Of a DNA stretch of 43,906 nucleotides, positions 11,059 through 19,969 are shown one piece after another. The position numbers and the translations under genes are program-made. The first letter of the stretch is position 1. Each line of letters starts with the position of its first letter. The DNA comes from Pirellula sp. (GTDB taxonomy: Bacteria > Planctomycetota > Planctomycetia > Pirellulales > Pirellulaceae): the NCBI GenBank assembly GCA_021300015.1, contig JAJTFB010000010.1:14292-58197 (forward strand). The letters are read 5' to 3'. Below the pieces are notes generated by a model. The model worked only from the letters and a program-made list of their open reading frames with translations, made no database searches and was not told the origin of the DNA.

Positions 11059-12918
11059 ATGCCCCGAGAGGACCCGCGACCGATGTGTGAGCCATCTGAA
11101 AAAAACAATCACGTAACCATCTTGGATTCCCCGGAGTTGTTGCCCGAGGCGATGCAGGCAGCGTTGACGCCCGTTCAAACGGTCTCGGATTCCCCAATCG
11201 GAGAGAGCAAAACGAGTGGGTTTTTGGGGATTTTCGGCGGTAAGAAATTTCGTCCATTCAACGATCGATACTGGATCGGGGATGAAATAGGAACCGGTGG
11301 TATGGGTTTGGTCTATCTCGGATTGGATCTGCAATTGCAGAGGCAAGTGGCCATAAAAGTCATTCGCGAAGATCGAAAACAGAGCAAGCTCAACGAACAT
11401 CGCTTTTTGAGAGAGGCGAGGATTGCGAGTCGATTGCGACACCCGGGGATATTAGGTATCCATGATTTCAGCGTTGATACATCTGGTTCGGCCTACATCA
11501 TCATGGACCTTATTGAAGGAAAGACGATGGAGCAAGCAATCAGGGAATCTTTCGATCAGGATTCCAATCGCTTGACCCTGATCACCGCGTTTCTACAGGT
11601 TTGTCAGGCGATTTCGTTTGCTCATTCCAACGGCGTGGTCCACCGGGATCTAAAACCTGCAAACATCATGGTCGGTGACTATGGTATGGCAACCGTTTTG
11701 GACTGGGGGTTGGCCAAGGTCATTAGCAGCGATGGATTTCTAGACATCGAATCCAATGAGGAAAATGAAGGCCCCTGCTTGCAGGCGAAAGTCCATGAAT
11801 GGAGTGCTTCGTCGAATCCGATCGCGAACACTCTTTTTGGCACCGTTATGGGTACGCCGCATTATTTTTCGCCCGAGCAAGCCCGTGGTCAGGTCGTCGA
11901 TTACCGAGCCGATGTCTTTTCCCTCGGTGGGATCTTATGCCACATCCTTACAGGCTCCCCTCCCTTTTCCGGAGATAAACTCGTTGATGTCTATCAGCAA
12001 AGCGTCTCTGGAGATATTTCCTACGCGTTGGGGCAACTCGATCGATGCGGGGCTCCAATTCCAATTGTCCAATTAGCCAAGCGATGCCTTGACCCCAATA
12101 TCGACAGTCGTCCAAAAAGCGCGATCTTCCTGGTTGAGGTATTGAGGGATTATTTCGAATCGGGCCAGAGAAGAGCTGAAGAAGAGCTTGTGCGATTTTT
12201 TGAGTTGTCATTGGACCTGTTTTGCATTGCCAATACCCAAGGTTATTTTTGTCGCCTCAACGACAATTTCACCAGAGCCCTAGGATATACGACGAAGGAG
12301 CTTACCTCCCAACCGTTCATTGAGTTTGTTCACCCCGACGATCGCCCTGAAACACTCAGCGAGCTCTCGCGACTTGCCATGGGAGAACCAGCGATACAGT
12401 TTAAAAACCGGTATCGACATCGAGACGGTCATTACATTTGGCTCGAATGGACCGCCCGAGCGATTATCTCCGAAGGCATGATCTACGCAGTTGCACGCGA
12501 CATCTCAGAGCGGGTCCGATTCGAGAGCGAGAAGATTCGTATGGAATCAGAACGCTTGAGGCTCTCTGAGATTGTCGACTCCGCATCCGATGCAATCATC
12601 CGAAAAGATCTCAACGGAGTGATTGAAAGCTGGAACAACGGGGCTGAGAGGCTATTGGGGTACACCGCAGAGGAGATGATCGGTAATAATATTCATAGGA
12701 TCATCCCCATCGAACGGCTCGACGAAGAGGATTGGATTCTTGAACGGATTCGTCAGGGAGAGAGTATCGAACACTTTGAGACCGTTCGAATTCATAAATC
12801 TGGAGAGTTGATTGAGCTCTCCGTGAGTGTTAGACCGAATCAAGGTCCGTCTGGCAGTATCAATGGATCCTGGAAGATCGCTAGACGTATCACAAAACTC
12901 GGGGAAGGCAGAAGCTAG
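11059..12918 (+). CDS. Serine/threonine protein kinase with two C-terminal PAS domains
   Basis: 619 residues from the ATG at 11059, which has GGTGGAG about 9 nt upstream; an in-frame GTG at 10951 without a site would add 36 residues. A Hanks-type kinase domain spans ~68-345: glycine loop IGTGGMGLVYLG, Lys100 in VAIK, HRDLKPAN at 195-202, DWG (in place of DFG) at 215-217, GTPHYFSPEQ at ~265-274. Then two PAS sensor modules (~385-490 and ~510-605) with typical LGYTTKELTSQ and LLGYTAEEMIGN motifs and PAC-like regions. No transmembrane segment or output domain follows the PAS modules, so the kinase itself is the likely output and the PAS pair its sensor. The gene sits alone, flanked on both sides by copies of the R2 repeat, suggesting it may have moved as a cassette. 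Confidence 0.93.
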   Translation: MPREDPRPMCEPSEKNNHVTILDSPELLPEAMQAALTPVQTVSDSPIGESKTSGFLGIFGGKKFRPFNDRYWIGDEIGTGGMGLVYLGLDLQLQRQVAIKVIREDRKQSKLNEHRFLREARIASRLRHPGILGIHDFSVDTSGSAYIIMDLIEGKTMEQAIRESFDQDSNRLTLITAFLQVCQAISFAHSNGVVHRDLKPANIMVGDYGMATVLDWGLAKVISSDGFLDIESNEENEGPCLQAKVHEWSASSNPIANTLFGTVMGTPHYFSPEQARGQVVDYRADVFSLGGILCHILTGSPPFSGDKLVDVYQQSVSGDISYALGQLDRCGAPIPIVQLAKRCLDPNIDSRPKSAIFLVEVLRDYFESGQRRAEEELVRFFELSLDLFCIANTQGYFCRLNDNFTRALGYTTKELTSQPFIEFVHPDDRPETLSELSRLAMGEPAIQFKNRYRHRDGHYIWLEWTARAIISEGMIYAVARDISERVRFESEKIRMESERLRLSEIVDSASDAIIRKDLNGVIESWNNGAERLLGYTAEEMIGNNIHRIIPIERLDEEDWILERIRQGESIEHFETVRIHKSGELIELSVSVRPNQGPSGSINGSWKIARRITKLGEGRS

Positions 12919-12988
12919 CTACCGGCGATGTACCTCAAGTTCAATCGCAACTCGGGTGACACCTTCGCTCGCACGAGTCAAGTTTTTG

Positions 12989-13130
12989 CCGGGTAACTGG
13001 GGACAGTCCCAGGGTTTTTCTAACCACGGACTACACAGAAACCACGGAAAAAGAAGGCTCTGGTTTCCGTGTGTTCGGCGTGTTCTGTGGTTGAATTCTC
13101 GGCTGGTAACTGAGGACAGTCCCTGGGTTT
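12989..13130. repeat. Hairpin repeat R2, copy 2 (downstream of kinase)
   Basis: GGGTAACTGGGGACAGTCCC at 12990-13009 is followed by the hairpin (AACCACGG at 13022 to CTGTGGTT at 13092) and by a second GGTAACTGAGGACAGTCCC tail. It is in the same orientation as copy 1, so the kinase gene lies between direct repeats about 2.1 kb apart. Confidence 0.85.
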
Positions 13131-13255
13131 GGAAACGTTAGAATTGGGTTACCGATGAAAAAACTTTGAACCAAAAAAGCATGCCGGGTACCCCTGTTTG
13201 ATAAAATCGCAGATTCACACCGCGGAACGATCCATTTCCAAAAGGAGGAACCCAG

Positions 13256-14032
13256 ATGACCAGTCACCCGATCAAAATCGCCCTGCGGATTCCAGGTACC
13301 TGGGCCAACGAAGAACTGCTGGCCCAAGCCATCCCCAGCGACTGCAAACTCTCAGGGAATTCGCTGGTTTTGGCCGATGGATCCCAAGTCGAACTTTACG
13401 TCAGGCCCAGGGATAGCCAATTCTTGGACGTCTTCAAATCCAGTAGCAGAACAGATCCCACCGGCCAGGAATCCGAAAGACTTCGAAACTATCACCTACA
13501 AGTCTGTTTGGTCGGTCCCGGCGGGTCCCTTCAAAGCGCCTCGGCCATGATGCGAAGTGCCATCCCGATCCTCAAAGCCGGAGGTGCAGGTGTGTTTGTC
13601 GACAACTCAGCACTTTCCTTTGGAGCATCCCACTGGTGCAAAATGGCTGACTTCTGCGATGCCGATGCTTTGACGTTCGGCTTTGTCAACATCGTTCGCA
13701 ACAAGCAATACACCTATACCGTCGGAATGCAGGTCTTCGGGAAACCGGATTTGATCATGCCAACCAAGAGCGCGGGCCATGAGGGTTCGGTGATCATCGA
13801 CATGATGTTGAAAACCGCAACTTCGGACCACAGTTTCGACGAAGGGCACCTGATGGATCTACCCTACGCACGGCTATTCAAAGTCCATAAGATCACCGAC
13901 GACAAGTCTCCTGTAGGATCTCCGATGCATAATCCGTGGGGGCGACTCGAATTCTCATGCGATCGAATCGAGCAGCCTGTCTACAAGAGCCTTAGCCAAA
14001 GAAACGCGATTCGAAACAAGCTGAGATTTTAA
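13256..14032 (+). CDS. DUF4261-like conserved protein
   Basis: 258 residues, with an excellent ribosome site (AAAGGAGGAACCCAG before the ATG). No signal peptide and no membrane segment, so probably cytosolic. The middle has GGAGVFVDNSALSFG, a DADALTFGFVNIVR segment and YTVGMQVFGKPDLIM; this order of a VFVD strand, a short polar stretch, a FVN strand and GMxxFGKP is what I associate with the DUF4261 family. Members often sit beside immunity or polymorphic-toxin loci, but no toxin is visible here. The family assignment is by eye and moderate; the molecular function is unknown. It stands between two repeat-rich intergenic regions. Confidence 0.75.
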   Translation: MTSHPIKIALRIPGTWANEELLAQAIPSDCKLSGNSLVLADGSQVELYVRPRDSQFLDVFKSSSRTDPTGQESERLRNYHLQVCLVGPGGSLQSASAMMRSAIPILKAGGAGVFVDNSALSFGASHWCKMADFCDADALTFGFVNIVRNKQYTYTVGMQVFGKPDLIMPTKSAGHEGSVIIDMMLKTATSDHSFDEGHLMDLPYARLFKVHKITDDKSPVGSPMHNPWGRLEFSCDRIEQPVYKSLSQRNAIRNKLRF

Positions 14033-14645
14033 GGGGCAGAATTCGGTAAGATCAGGAAGAGATTGAAACACAGAGTAACACAGAGGATCCACAGAGAATA
14101 CAGAGGGCGACGGGACACGGCCAAGAATCCTTCCTGAAACGCGTCGAGGCGAATCATGCGGAAGACTCGGCTAGTGGTTTTGTCACTTGTGCGATTCCTG
14201 GCGGTGCAGCACGATCGGATCGGTGCGTGGCTTATGGCCATGCCCGCGGCTTGCGCCTAGGCGGCTCACGGGGACGCCTGCGGCGTTTGATGGATCATGG
14301 TGCGCGTTGGTTTTGAGAAAAGAAGGTGGTCTCATCACCGGTGCGTGCGGGCTCGGACGCCCACACTACGGACAATCGGTTTACAATCGCCTCATGCAAA
14401 CTTTCGCTCCGGACTAATTGGCTACGCGACGCTGCCAGTTATCGATCTGAATCGCGGATGGTTCTAAGCCCGGAGGGCTGGAACACCCTCTGCCGGGGTC
14501 GAAGGCCTCGGTAGCAGTGCAAAGCAAAATCCGAGAGGCCCGGAGGGCCGACACACTGGATGGAAAAAAACTGGGGGGGATGCCCCGAGCAAATGATGCG
14601 TGGTTGGATCACCCGTGAGCCGTCTAGGTAATTAGGACGTGTCGG
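14033..14645. other. Repeat-rich intergenic region, no gene
   Basis: About 610 nt with no convincing ORF. It starts with a degenerate ACACAGAG-type repeat (14063-14105), related in style to R2, and contains two copies of a GCCCGGAGGGC motif (14467-14480 and 14537-14550), a small palindrome common in planctomycete spacers. The response-regulator gene ends at its right edge. Confidence 0.5.
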
Positions 14646-15080
14646 CTAGCTCGACTCCGATGGTTCCTGGCCGTCGGGAAATGGTTTGTCCAACAAACGC
14701 TGAACGTGCCCTTTCAACTCGTCCATCGAAAACGGTTTGTGCAGGTACTCGTCGACACCGAGCATCCGGGCATAAGCCTGATGGCGCTCCCCCTCGTTGC
14801 CCGTGACCATGATCACTCGTATCCGGTCCCGATTGGTCTTGCGCAAATGCTCCAAGACCAAAAAACCACTCTGACGCGGCATCATCATGTCCAAGACCAT
14901 CAAGTCCGGCTCGTAACTCTCAAGCTTGGTGATCCCCGACTGCCCGTCAGGCATGTGCACGACCTCATAACCTAACGACTCCATCGCGAATTTAACCGGC
15001 GTTGCAATCTCGAAGTCGTCGTCGACGATGAGGATTCGCGGCACGCGATTCTGCTGCTTCCAAGCTGGCTCGATGGACAT
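14646..15080 (-). CDS. Single-domain response regulator (CheY-like receiver)
   Basis: 144 residues, all receiver domain. The acidic pocket is DDD at 20-22, the phosphoacceptor is Asp64 (VLDMMMP), the switch Thr is at 93 (VMVTGN) and the conserved Lys is at 115 (LHKPF). There is no DNA-binding or enzymatic output domain, so it would act through protein contacts, as CheY or Spo0F do. No histidine kinase is adjacent. It follows the molybdopterin oxidoreductase on the same strand with a 120-nt gap holding a tandem repeat, so shared transcription is possible but not shown. Confidence 0.93.
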   Translation of the reverse strand: MSIEPAWKQQNRVPRILIVDDDFEIATPVKFAMESLGYEVVHMPDGQSGITKLESYEPDLMVLDMMMPRQSGFLVLEHLRKTNRDRIRVIMVTGNEGERHQAYARMLGVDEYLHKPFSMDELKGHVQRLLDKPFPDGQEPSESS

Positions 15081-15136
15081 CGTGGCTATTGCTTTCTAGG
15101 TGCTGAGTTTTTTGTCAGGCGTTGAGGTTGGGCGGA

Positions 15137-15201
15137 AACGATTGGGGACAATCGTTCTACACTGGTTTGCCGGAACGATTGGGGACAATCGTTCTACACT
15201 G
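15137..15201. repeat. Two-copy 28-bp direct repeat with internal palindrome
   Basis: The unit AACGATTGGGGACAATCGTT followed by CTACACTG occurs at 15137-15164 and 15174-15201. AACGATT and AATCGTT pair within each unit. It lies directly after the stop codon of the oxidoreductase gene and could form two small hairpins on either strand, so it may act as a terminator or mRNA 3' end stabiliser. Confidence 0.8.
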
Positions 15202-15202
15202 T

Positions 15203-17386
15203 TTATTCTTTGGCGATCGTCACGAGGATGTTCTTGAACATCGGGGTGCGGGACTTCGGGTCCACGACGCGTGGTACCAGCACATTGGACTCCGGATAGT
15301 ACATCATCGCACTCCCGGCACGAATGTCTTCATAGCCCCGAGCCAGTATGTGATGCATCGTTCCTGTCGAACTCGTGACGGTCACCTTCTGGTCGTGAAC
15401 CAAACCCATCTTGGACAGATCCTCGGGGTGCATCAGGATCACGTCCCGCCGCTCCTGGTGCCGGTACAAATCGTAGTCCTCATAGACCACCGTGTTGAAT
15501 TGACCTTCGCTGCGCACGGTCATGAGCCTCAATTGGTTCTGCGCCAGGGGCGTGATTTCGGGCAGTTCATGGACCACAAGCGTCGCTCGGCCATCGGGGG
15601 TATTGAACTTCGCTTTATGGAACGTCCGTCCCCCCACCTGAAACTCCTGCTTGGACGTGGCGATCGTGTCGAGCGCTTCGTATCCAGGTACCACCTTGGA
15701 AATCCAATGCCGAATGGTGTTGGTCTGCTCCATCTGCTCCCAATCGATGGCCTCGGATTTTCCCAGCGTCAGTTTGGCAATCTGCGCGATGACATGCACC
15801 TCGCTGCGGGGACCAGGGAGGCGTTTGGGCCCCCCGTCGCTGAGCCGCACGTAGTTGAACATCGACTCTTGGGTCGTCGGCTCGGGCTCTTCGTCTCTGG
15901 CGAGCACCGGCAGGACGATGGTCTCTTTGGCCAAGCCGTTGGCATGCCCAGTGTTGAGCGTCGTATTGAGCATCACCAGCATGTCGAGATTCCTAAGCGC
16001 TTCGTCGGAATACTGGGAGTCGGGGTTGGATCCATACAAATTCCCCCCTAAACAAAACCCGAACTTGAGCTCTCCTCGATGGGAAGCTTCCATGCAATCG
16101 AGCGTGTCGCGCCCGGGGCTCGTCGGTAACCTGACCCCAAAATGATTCTTCAAGTTCTCGAACAACTCGTCTTTGAGCTTGGGTGTCACCCCGACCGATC
16201 CGATCCCCTGAACATTCGAATGGCCGCGGATGGGCATGACCCCTGCCCCTTCGCGTCCGATCATCCCTCGGAGCAATGCCAAGTTGACGATCGACTGGAC
16301 GTTCTGCACGCCGTGGGTGTGGTGAGTGATCCCCATGGTCCAGGAGAAGATGGCTCCTTGGCTCTGAGAGTACACTTCGGCCAACTTTCGGATGGTCGCT
16401 TCGTCGACGCCACTTTTCGCGACGATCTCGCTCCATGGCCTTGTGGCAAGCTCTGCTAGGTATTCGGCCGAGCCGTGGGTGTGCTCCTGGAGATAGGCAA
16501 GCTCATGGCGTCCCATTTCCACGGTCGCTTTGGCGATCCCAGTCAGGAGGGCTAGGTCCCCTCCGATATGGGGCTGGATGTAATGGGTGGCGATCTTGGT
16601 CCCAAAAACCATGCTGATCGGATCGCTGGGGACTTTGAATTTGATCAGTCCGAGTTCCCTGATGGGATTGATCACGATGATTTTGCCACCGCGTCGCCGC
16701 AGGTGCATCAGGCTGGTCATCAAGCGAGGATGGTTGCTTGGGGGATTTCCACCGATGATAAAGACCGTATCGCACTTGTCGAGATCCTCAAGGACCACGG
16801 TGGCTGTGCTGGTGCCGAGGGTGGTTTGCAGTCCCACGCCGCTGGCTTGGTGGCAGTAGTAACTGCAGTTGTTGACGTTGTTGGTTCCATAGACTCGGGC
16901 AAAAAGCTGGAGTAAAAAACCTGCTTCATTGCTCGATCTGCCGCTGAAATACCAAAACGTTTGCTCGGGATTGAGCGATTGGAGCTTGGCGCTGATCCTG
17001 GCGAAGGCTTCGGTCCATGTGATCGTGCGATAATTCGCTTTGCCTTGTTCGTAGAGGATCGGTTGGATGAGTCGGCCGCTGGTTTCGAGTTGCCTGGGCG
17101 TCCAGCGACTCATTTGCGGGACGGTGAACTTGGACCAGAAATCTGCGGTGATGGCCGGTTGCATGTCGGCGGCCATGGCTTGAAGGGATTTTTTGCAGAC
17201 TTCGGGGAACGAACCGTGTTCGTTGACCATGCCGCCGTGTTGGCCACCCATCCCCAGGGCGCAGGTCTTGCAGGCGTTTCGCGACCGCAGGGCCTTGTAC
17301 ATTTTCCAAATGCCGCCGGATTCGAGCCCTTTGCGGAATGTGTATCGAACGGCTTGCCAACCTCCGCCGGCCTTGAGTCGTCTCAT
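15203..17386 (-). CDS. FdhF/YdeP family molybdopterin oxidoreductase
   Basis: 727 residues, near the family length (~750). The N-terminus has CKTCALGMGGQ at 39-49 and VNEHGSFPEVCKKS, hallmarks of the FdhF/YdeP group (TIGR01701 type), followed by molybdopterin-binding regions: FSGRSSNEAG, NNCSYYCHQASG, IIGGNPPSNHPR, GGKIIVINPIRE and GHSNVQG. The C-terminal molybdopterin-dinucleotide domain includes RSEGQFNTVVYED and the beta barrel QKVTVTSSTG. The substrate is uncertain: relatives include formate-dehydrogenase-like proteins and YdeP, linked to acid resistance in E. coli. There is no twin-arginine signal, so it is probably cytoplasmic. No electron-transfer subunit and no fdhD are adjacent. Its neighbours on the same strand are the response regulator downstream and the exported Gfo/Idh/MocA gene upstream. 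Confidence 0.9.
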   Translation of the reverse strand: MRRLKAGGGWQAVRYTFRKGLESGGIWKMYKALRSRNACKTCALGMGGQHGGMVNEHGSFPEVCKKSLQAMAADMQPAITADFWSKFTVPQMSRWTPRQLETSGRLIQPILYEQGKANYRTITWTEAFARISAKLQSLNPEQTFWYFSGRSSNEAGFLLQLFARVYGTNNVNNCSYYCHQASGVGLQTTLGTSTATVVLEDLDKCDTVFIIGGNPPSNHPRLMTSLMHLRRRGGKIIVINPIRELGLIKFKVPSDPISMVFGTKIATHYIQPHIGGDLALLTGIAKATVEMGRHELAYLQEHTHGSAEYLAELATRPWSEIVAKSGVDEATIRKLAEVYSQSQGAIFSWTMGITHHTHGVQNVQSIVNLALLRGMIGREGAGVMPIRGHSNVQGIGSVGVTPKLKDELFENLKNHFGVRLPTSPGRDTLDCMEASHRGELKFGFCLGGNLYGSNPDSQYSDEALRNLDMLVMLNTTLNTGHANGLAKETIVLPVLARDEEPEPTTQESMFNYVRLSDGGPKRLPGPRSEVHVIAQIAKLTLGKSEAIDWEQMEQTNTIRHWISKVVPGYEALDTIATSKQEFQVGGRTFHKAKFNTPDGRATLVVHELPEITPLAQNQLRLMTVRSEGQFNTVVYEDYDLYRHQERRDVILMHPEDLSKMGLVHDQKVTVTSSTGTMHHILARGYEDIRAGSAMMYYPESNVLVPRVVDPKSRTPMFKNILVTIAKE

Positions 17387-17531
17387 GGTTGCTTGTCTGC
17401 GCTTGCTTCGAGTGATTGTCGGCTGAAGGGATCAGCTAAGTACGACGTTATTATACGTTCTCGAAGCGATTCGTGGACTGCGATTCATGCGAGAAACATC
17501 TTGGCTTGGAGCAAGGTGAGCTGAAGAAAGC

Positions 17532-18608
17532 TTATTGGATCCAAGGCTGGATTTTTTCGAGGGCTTGTGCCGAGGCGGTTTCCATGACGCTCTGGAGCGT
17601 CACGGGGATCCCCTTTTGGTCGGAGGATTGCTGAGCGGCTTGGATGAACGCCATGATTTCAATCGACTCTTGGCTCTCGACGGGCGTTGGACCACCCGCA
17701 AAGAACTTGGCGATTTGCAGGACCAGTGGTTCGTAGCCTTCGTACTTGGCATCATTTTCTAAAAAGTCGTTGCCAAAGACGGTCAGTCCATAGCCTTGGG
17801 TGCCGGTACGGATTCCTCGAAACACTCCGATCCGGCCATCTTTCCATTTGCCGACGACCAGATCTGCGCCTTCGGTTTTGGTCCTTGTGACTTGCTCGCA
17901 TCCGGTGCCCATGGCGGTATAGAGGGCTTCGACGCCATGGATGCCGTACCAAGTCAGATCGGTGTGATGGGGTTCGAGCGAGCATGGGCTCCAGGCTTGT
18001 GCGCCGAGGATTTTGCGTTCGGTGTTTTCGCGGTATCTGTAGATGGTCGGGGTAAATCGCAGGGACGATGAGGTAAACCAGGGTGTTTTGAAGTGTTCGG
18101 CGAGTTTGGCGATAGCGATCGCATCGGTCAGATCGGCAGCCAAGGGTTTATCGATAAAGACGCGTTTGCCGGACATGAAGACCGGGTAGGCCTGCTCGAG
18201 ATGCTTGCGGCCATCGAGGCTATTGAGGATGACCGCATCGACTTTGCCCAGGAGTTCATCGATCGAGTCGACGATCTGGACTCCTTGGGTTTGGAATTCT
18301 TTGGTGTAGTTTGGGACTCGATCGATGCTTGAGGGCAAGTCGGGGCTGCCGCCTGGGAACGCAGCGACGATTTTCAACCGCGCCATTGGGCTTGAAGTTG
18401 GGGCTTCTCGCATGATTTTGGAAAACGCGCCGGCGTGGGAGGTGTCCAGGCCGATGACTCCGACTCGGATCGTGCCGTTGGCTTGGGTGTTTTCCGATTG
18501 TGCTAGAGTCATCGATGGCAGGCCCAGAAGGAGGATCGCCAGGGTCAAGCGGACGGTTGAGGCCATGTTGGAGACCATGTTGGAGACCAACGGGAAGGAA
18601 AAACGCAT
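17532..18608 (-). CDS. Exported Gfo/Idh/MocA family oxidoreductase
   Basis: 358 residues. The ATG has GGAG about 8 nt upstream. An N-terminal signal peptide (LTLAILLLGLPSMTLAQ) predicts export to the periplasm or paryphoplasm. The Rossmann domain starts with IRVGVIGLDTSHAGAF, and the DAVILNSLDG and KRVFIDKPLA motifs mark the NAD(P)-dependent Gfo/Idh/MocA fold; in this group Lys of the EKP-like motif (here DKP) is catalytic. The C-terminal domain includes HHTDLTWYGIHGVEALY. Exported members are numerous in planctomycetes and are associated with sugar or glycoside oxidation; the substrate here is unknown. The N-terminal VSNMVSNMAS arises from a small DNA duplication and leaves several possible starts. 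Confidence 0.92.
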   Translation of the reverse strand: MRFSFPLVSNMVSNMASTVRLTLAILLLGLPSMTLAQSENTQANGTIRVGVIGLDTSHAGAFSKIMREAPTSSPMARLKIVAAFPGGSPDLPSSIDRVPNYTKEFQTQGVQIVDSIDELLGKVDAVILNSLDGRKHLEQAYPVFMSGKRVFIDKPLAADLTDAIAIAKLAEHFKTPWFTSSSLRFTPTIYRYRENTERKILGAQAWSPCSLEPHHTDLTWYGIHGVEALYTAMGTGCEQVTRTKTEGADLVVGKWKDGRIGVFRGIRTGTQGYGLTVFGNDFLENDAKYEGYEPLVLQIAKFFAGGPTPVESQESIEIMAFIQAAQQSSDQKGIPVTLQSVMETASAQALEKIQPWIQ

Positions 18609-18671
18609 GGCTAGCTCCGTGCAACTCCCCCAAGGTCGGGGGGGATCGAAACAGGATGGGGATACAGGGTG

Positions 18672-19688
18672 TTATTCTTGGCTTTGGAAATGGCCGCTTC
18701 GGAACGCCGATGCCATCGCTTTGGGGACCTCGGCTTCGGCGAGCACCAGGTTGGCACGGTTGCGAGCGACCTCGGCTTTCATGACTTGTTCCTGGGCGAT
18801 CGCCTCGGAGCGTCGCTGTTCGGCCTGGGCGCGTGCCATGCGAACGTCGGCTTCAGCTTGGTCGGCCCGGAGCCTTGCTCCGATGTTTTGGCCGACTTCG
18901 ATGTGGGCGATATCGATCGAGACGATGGTAAAGGCGGTTTGGTTGTCGAGGCCGCGTTTGAGAACCGTCCGAGCGATAAGGTTTGGGTTTTCCAGGACGG
19001 CTAGGTGAGTTTCGCTCGATCCGATCGAGCTGATGATGCTCTCGCCGACTCGGGCGATGACGGTCTCTTCGGTCGCACCGCCGATGAGTTGTTCGAGGTT
19101 GGTCCGGACCGTTACACGGGCTTTGACTTTGAGTTCTATACCGTTTTTGGCGATGGCCGATAGGAAGCCGGTCGGGCTGTATCGGGGGTCAGGGCAATCG
19201 ATCACTCGGGGGTGTACGGAGGTTCGGACCGCGTCGAGCACATCGCGTCCTGCCAGATCGATCGCCGCGGCGCGATCGAAATCCAGATCGATACCGGCTC
19301 GGTGTGCAGCGATGATCGCGTTGAGAACATTCATCACGTTCCCTTCGGCCAAGTAGTGGGCTTCGAGTCTTTGGGTGCTGATCCCTACGCCTCGATCGAT
19401 ATCCAAGCCGGCTTGGGCCGCCATGACTTTCGCATTGACGATGACCGACGAGCGGACTTGTCGGAAGTACATTCCGATCAAGCTTGGCATCGAGACGTCG
19501 GCACCGCTCATCATGGCTTGGATCCAGAGGCTTCCGAAGTTCCAAAGGAGGCTTATGCAGACCAATGCCGCCAGGGCGCCGAAGATCAGCAGGACGACGA
19601 GCAAGGCGGATTGGGCGGTGAGTTGCGGGCCTCCTTGTTGGGCCAAGATCAACTGTTGGGCAAAAATCAAAAGCGATTCGGTGCGCAT
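18672..19688 (-). CDS. floA: Flotillin-like protein FloA
   Basis: 338 residues, matching FloA of Bacillus and its homologues (~330). It has one N-terminal membrane segment (SALLVVLLIFGALAALVCIS), a short re-entrant region SLWIQAMMSGA, then the conserved block of the family: IGMYFRQV, NAKVMAAQAGLD, LEAHYLAEGNV, NAIIAAHRAGIDLDFDRAAAIDLAGRD, and a C-terminal Ala/Glu-rich helix (EADVRMARAQAEQRR). FloA organises functional membrane microdomains on the cytoplasmic face. In many genomes it sits with an NfeD-like gene; none is here, where the upstream region is divergent from an ABC-type permease. In this window it may matter that a cyclic-isoprenoid gene cluster follows, because polyisoprenoid lipids partition into such microdomains; that link is speculation. 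Confidence 0.93.
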   Translation of the reverse strand: MRTESLLIFAQQLILAQQGGPQLTAQSALLVVLLIFGALAALVCISLLWNFGSLWIQAMMSGADVSMPSLIGMYFRQVRSSVIVNAKVMAAQAGLDIDRGVGISTQRLEAHYLAEGNVMNVLNAIIAAHRAGIDLDFDRAAAIDLAGRDVLDAVRTSVHPRVIDCPDPRYSPTGFLSAIAKNGIELKVKARVTVRTNLEQLIGGATEETVIARVGESIISSIGSSETHLAVLENPNLIARTVLKRGLDNQTAFTIVSIDIAHIEVGQNIGARLRADQAEADVRMARAQAEQRRSEAIAQEQVMKAEVARNRANLVLAEAEVPKAMASAFRSGHFQSQE

Positions 19689-19969
19689 GGTTCGTTGGGG
19701 GCTGTGTGTTTACGGATGGTTCTTTTCGCCTAAGTCTTACTTATCTTGCGCGAAGCGGACGCGATTGTAACGGATAATCTGCCAAAAATCCTTGGAAGTT
19801 GGAGTTTTCGCGGGGGTCGCAGCGGGCTGGGCTGGGGGGCAAACAGTTGGGAAATCTTTACCCGAGCGGCAAGAGCGGGCGAACCGAGGCTGGTTTTCGA
19901 GCGTAAAGCCGGAGTCAGAAGGGTTCCTTCTGCGCTGGGATCCGCACTTTTCTCACGATTCGAATTGCC

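Noticed and set aside
15137..15201. CRISPR array
   Set aside because: Only two repeat units with a 9-nt gap and internal palindromes; no spacers or cas genes anywhere in the window.
15122..16051. 309-residue plus-strand frame opposite the molybdopterin oxidoreductase
   Set aside because: Shadow frame with no start signal and no family pattern; the minus strand is the real gene.
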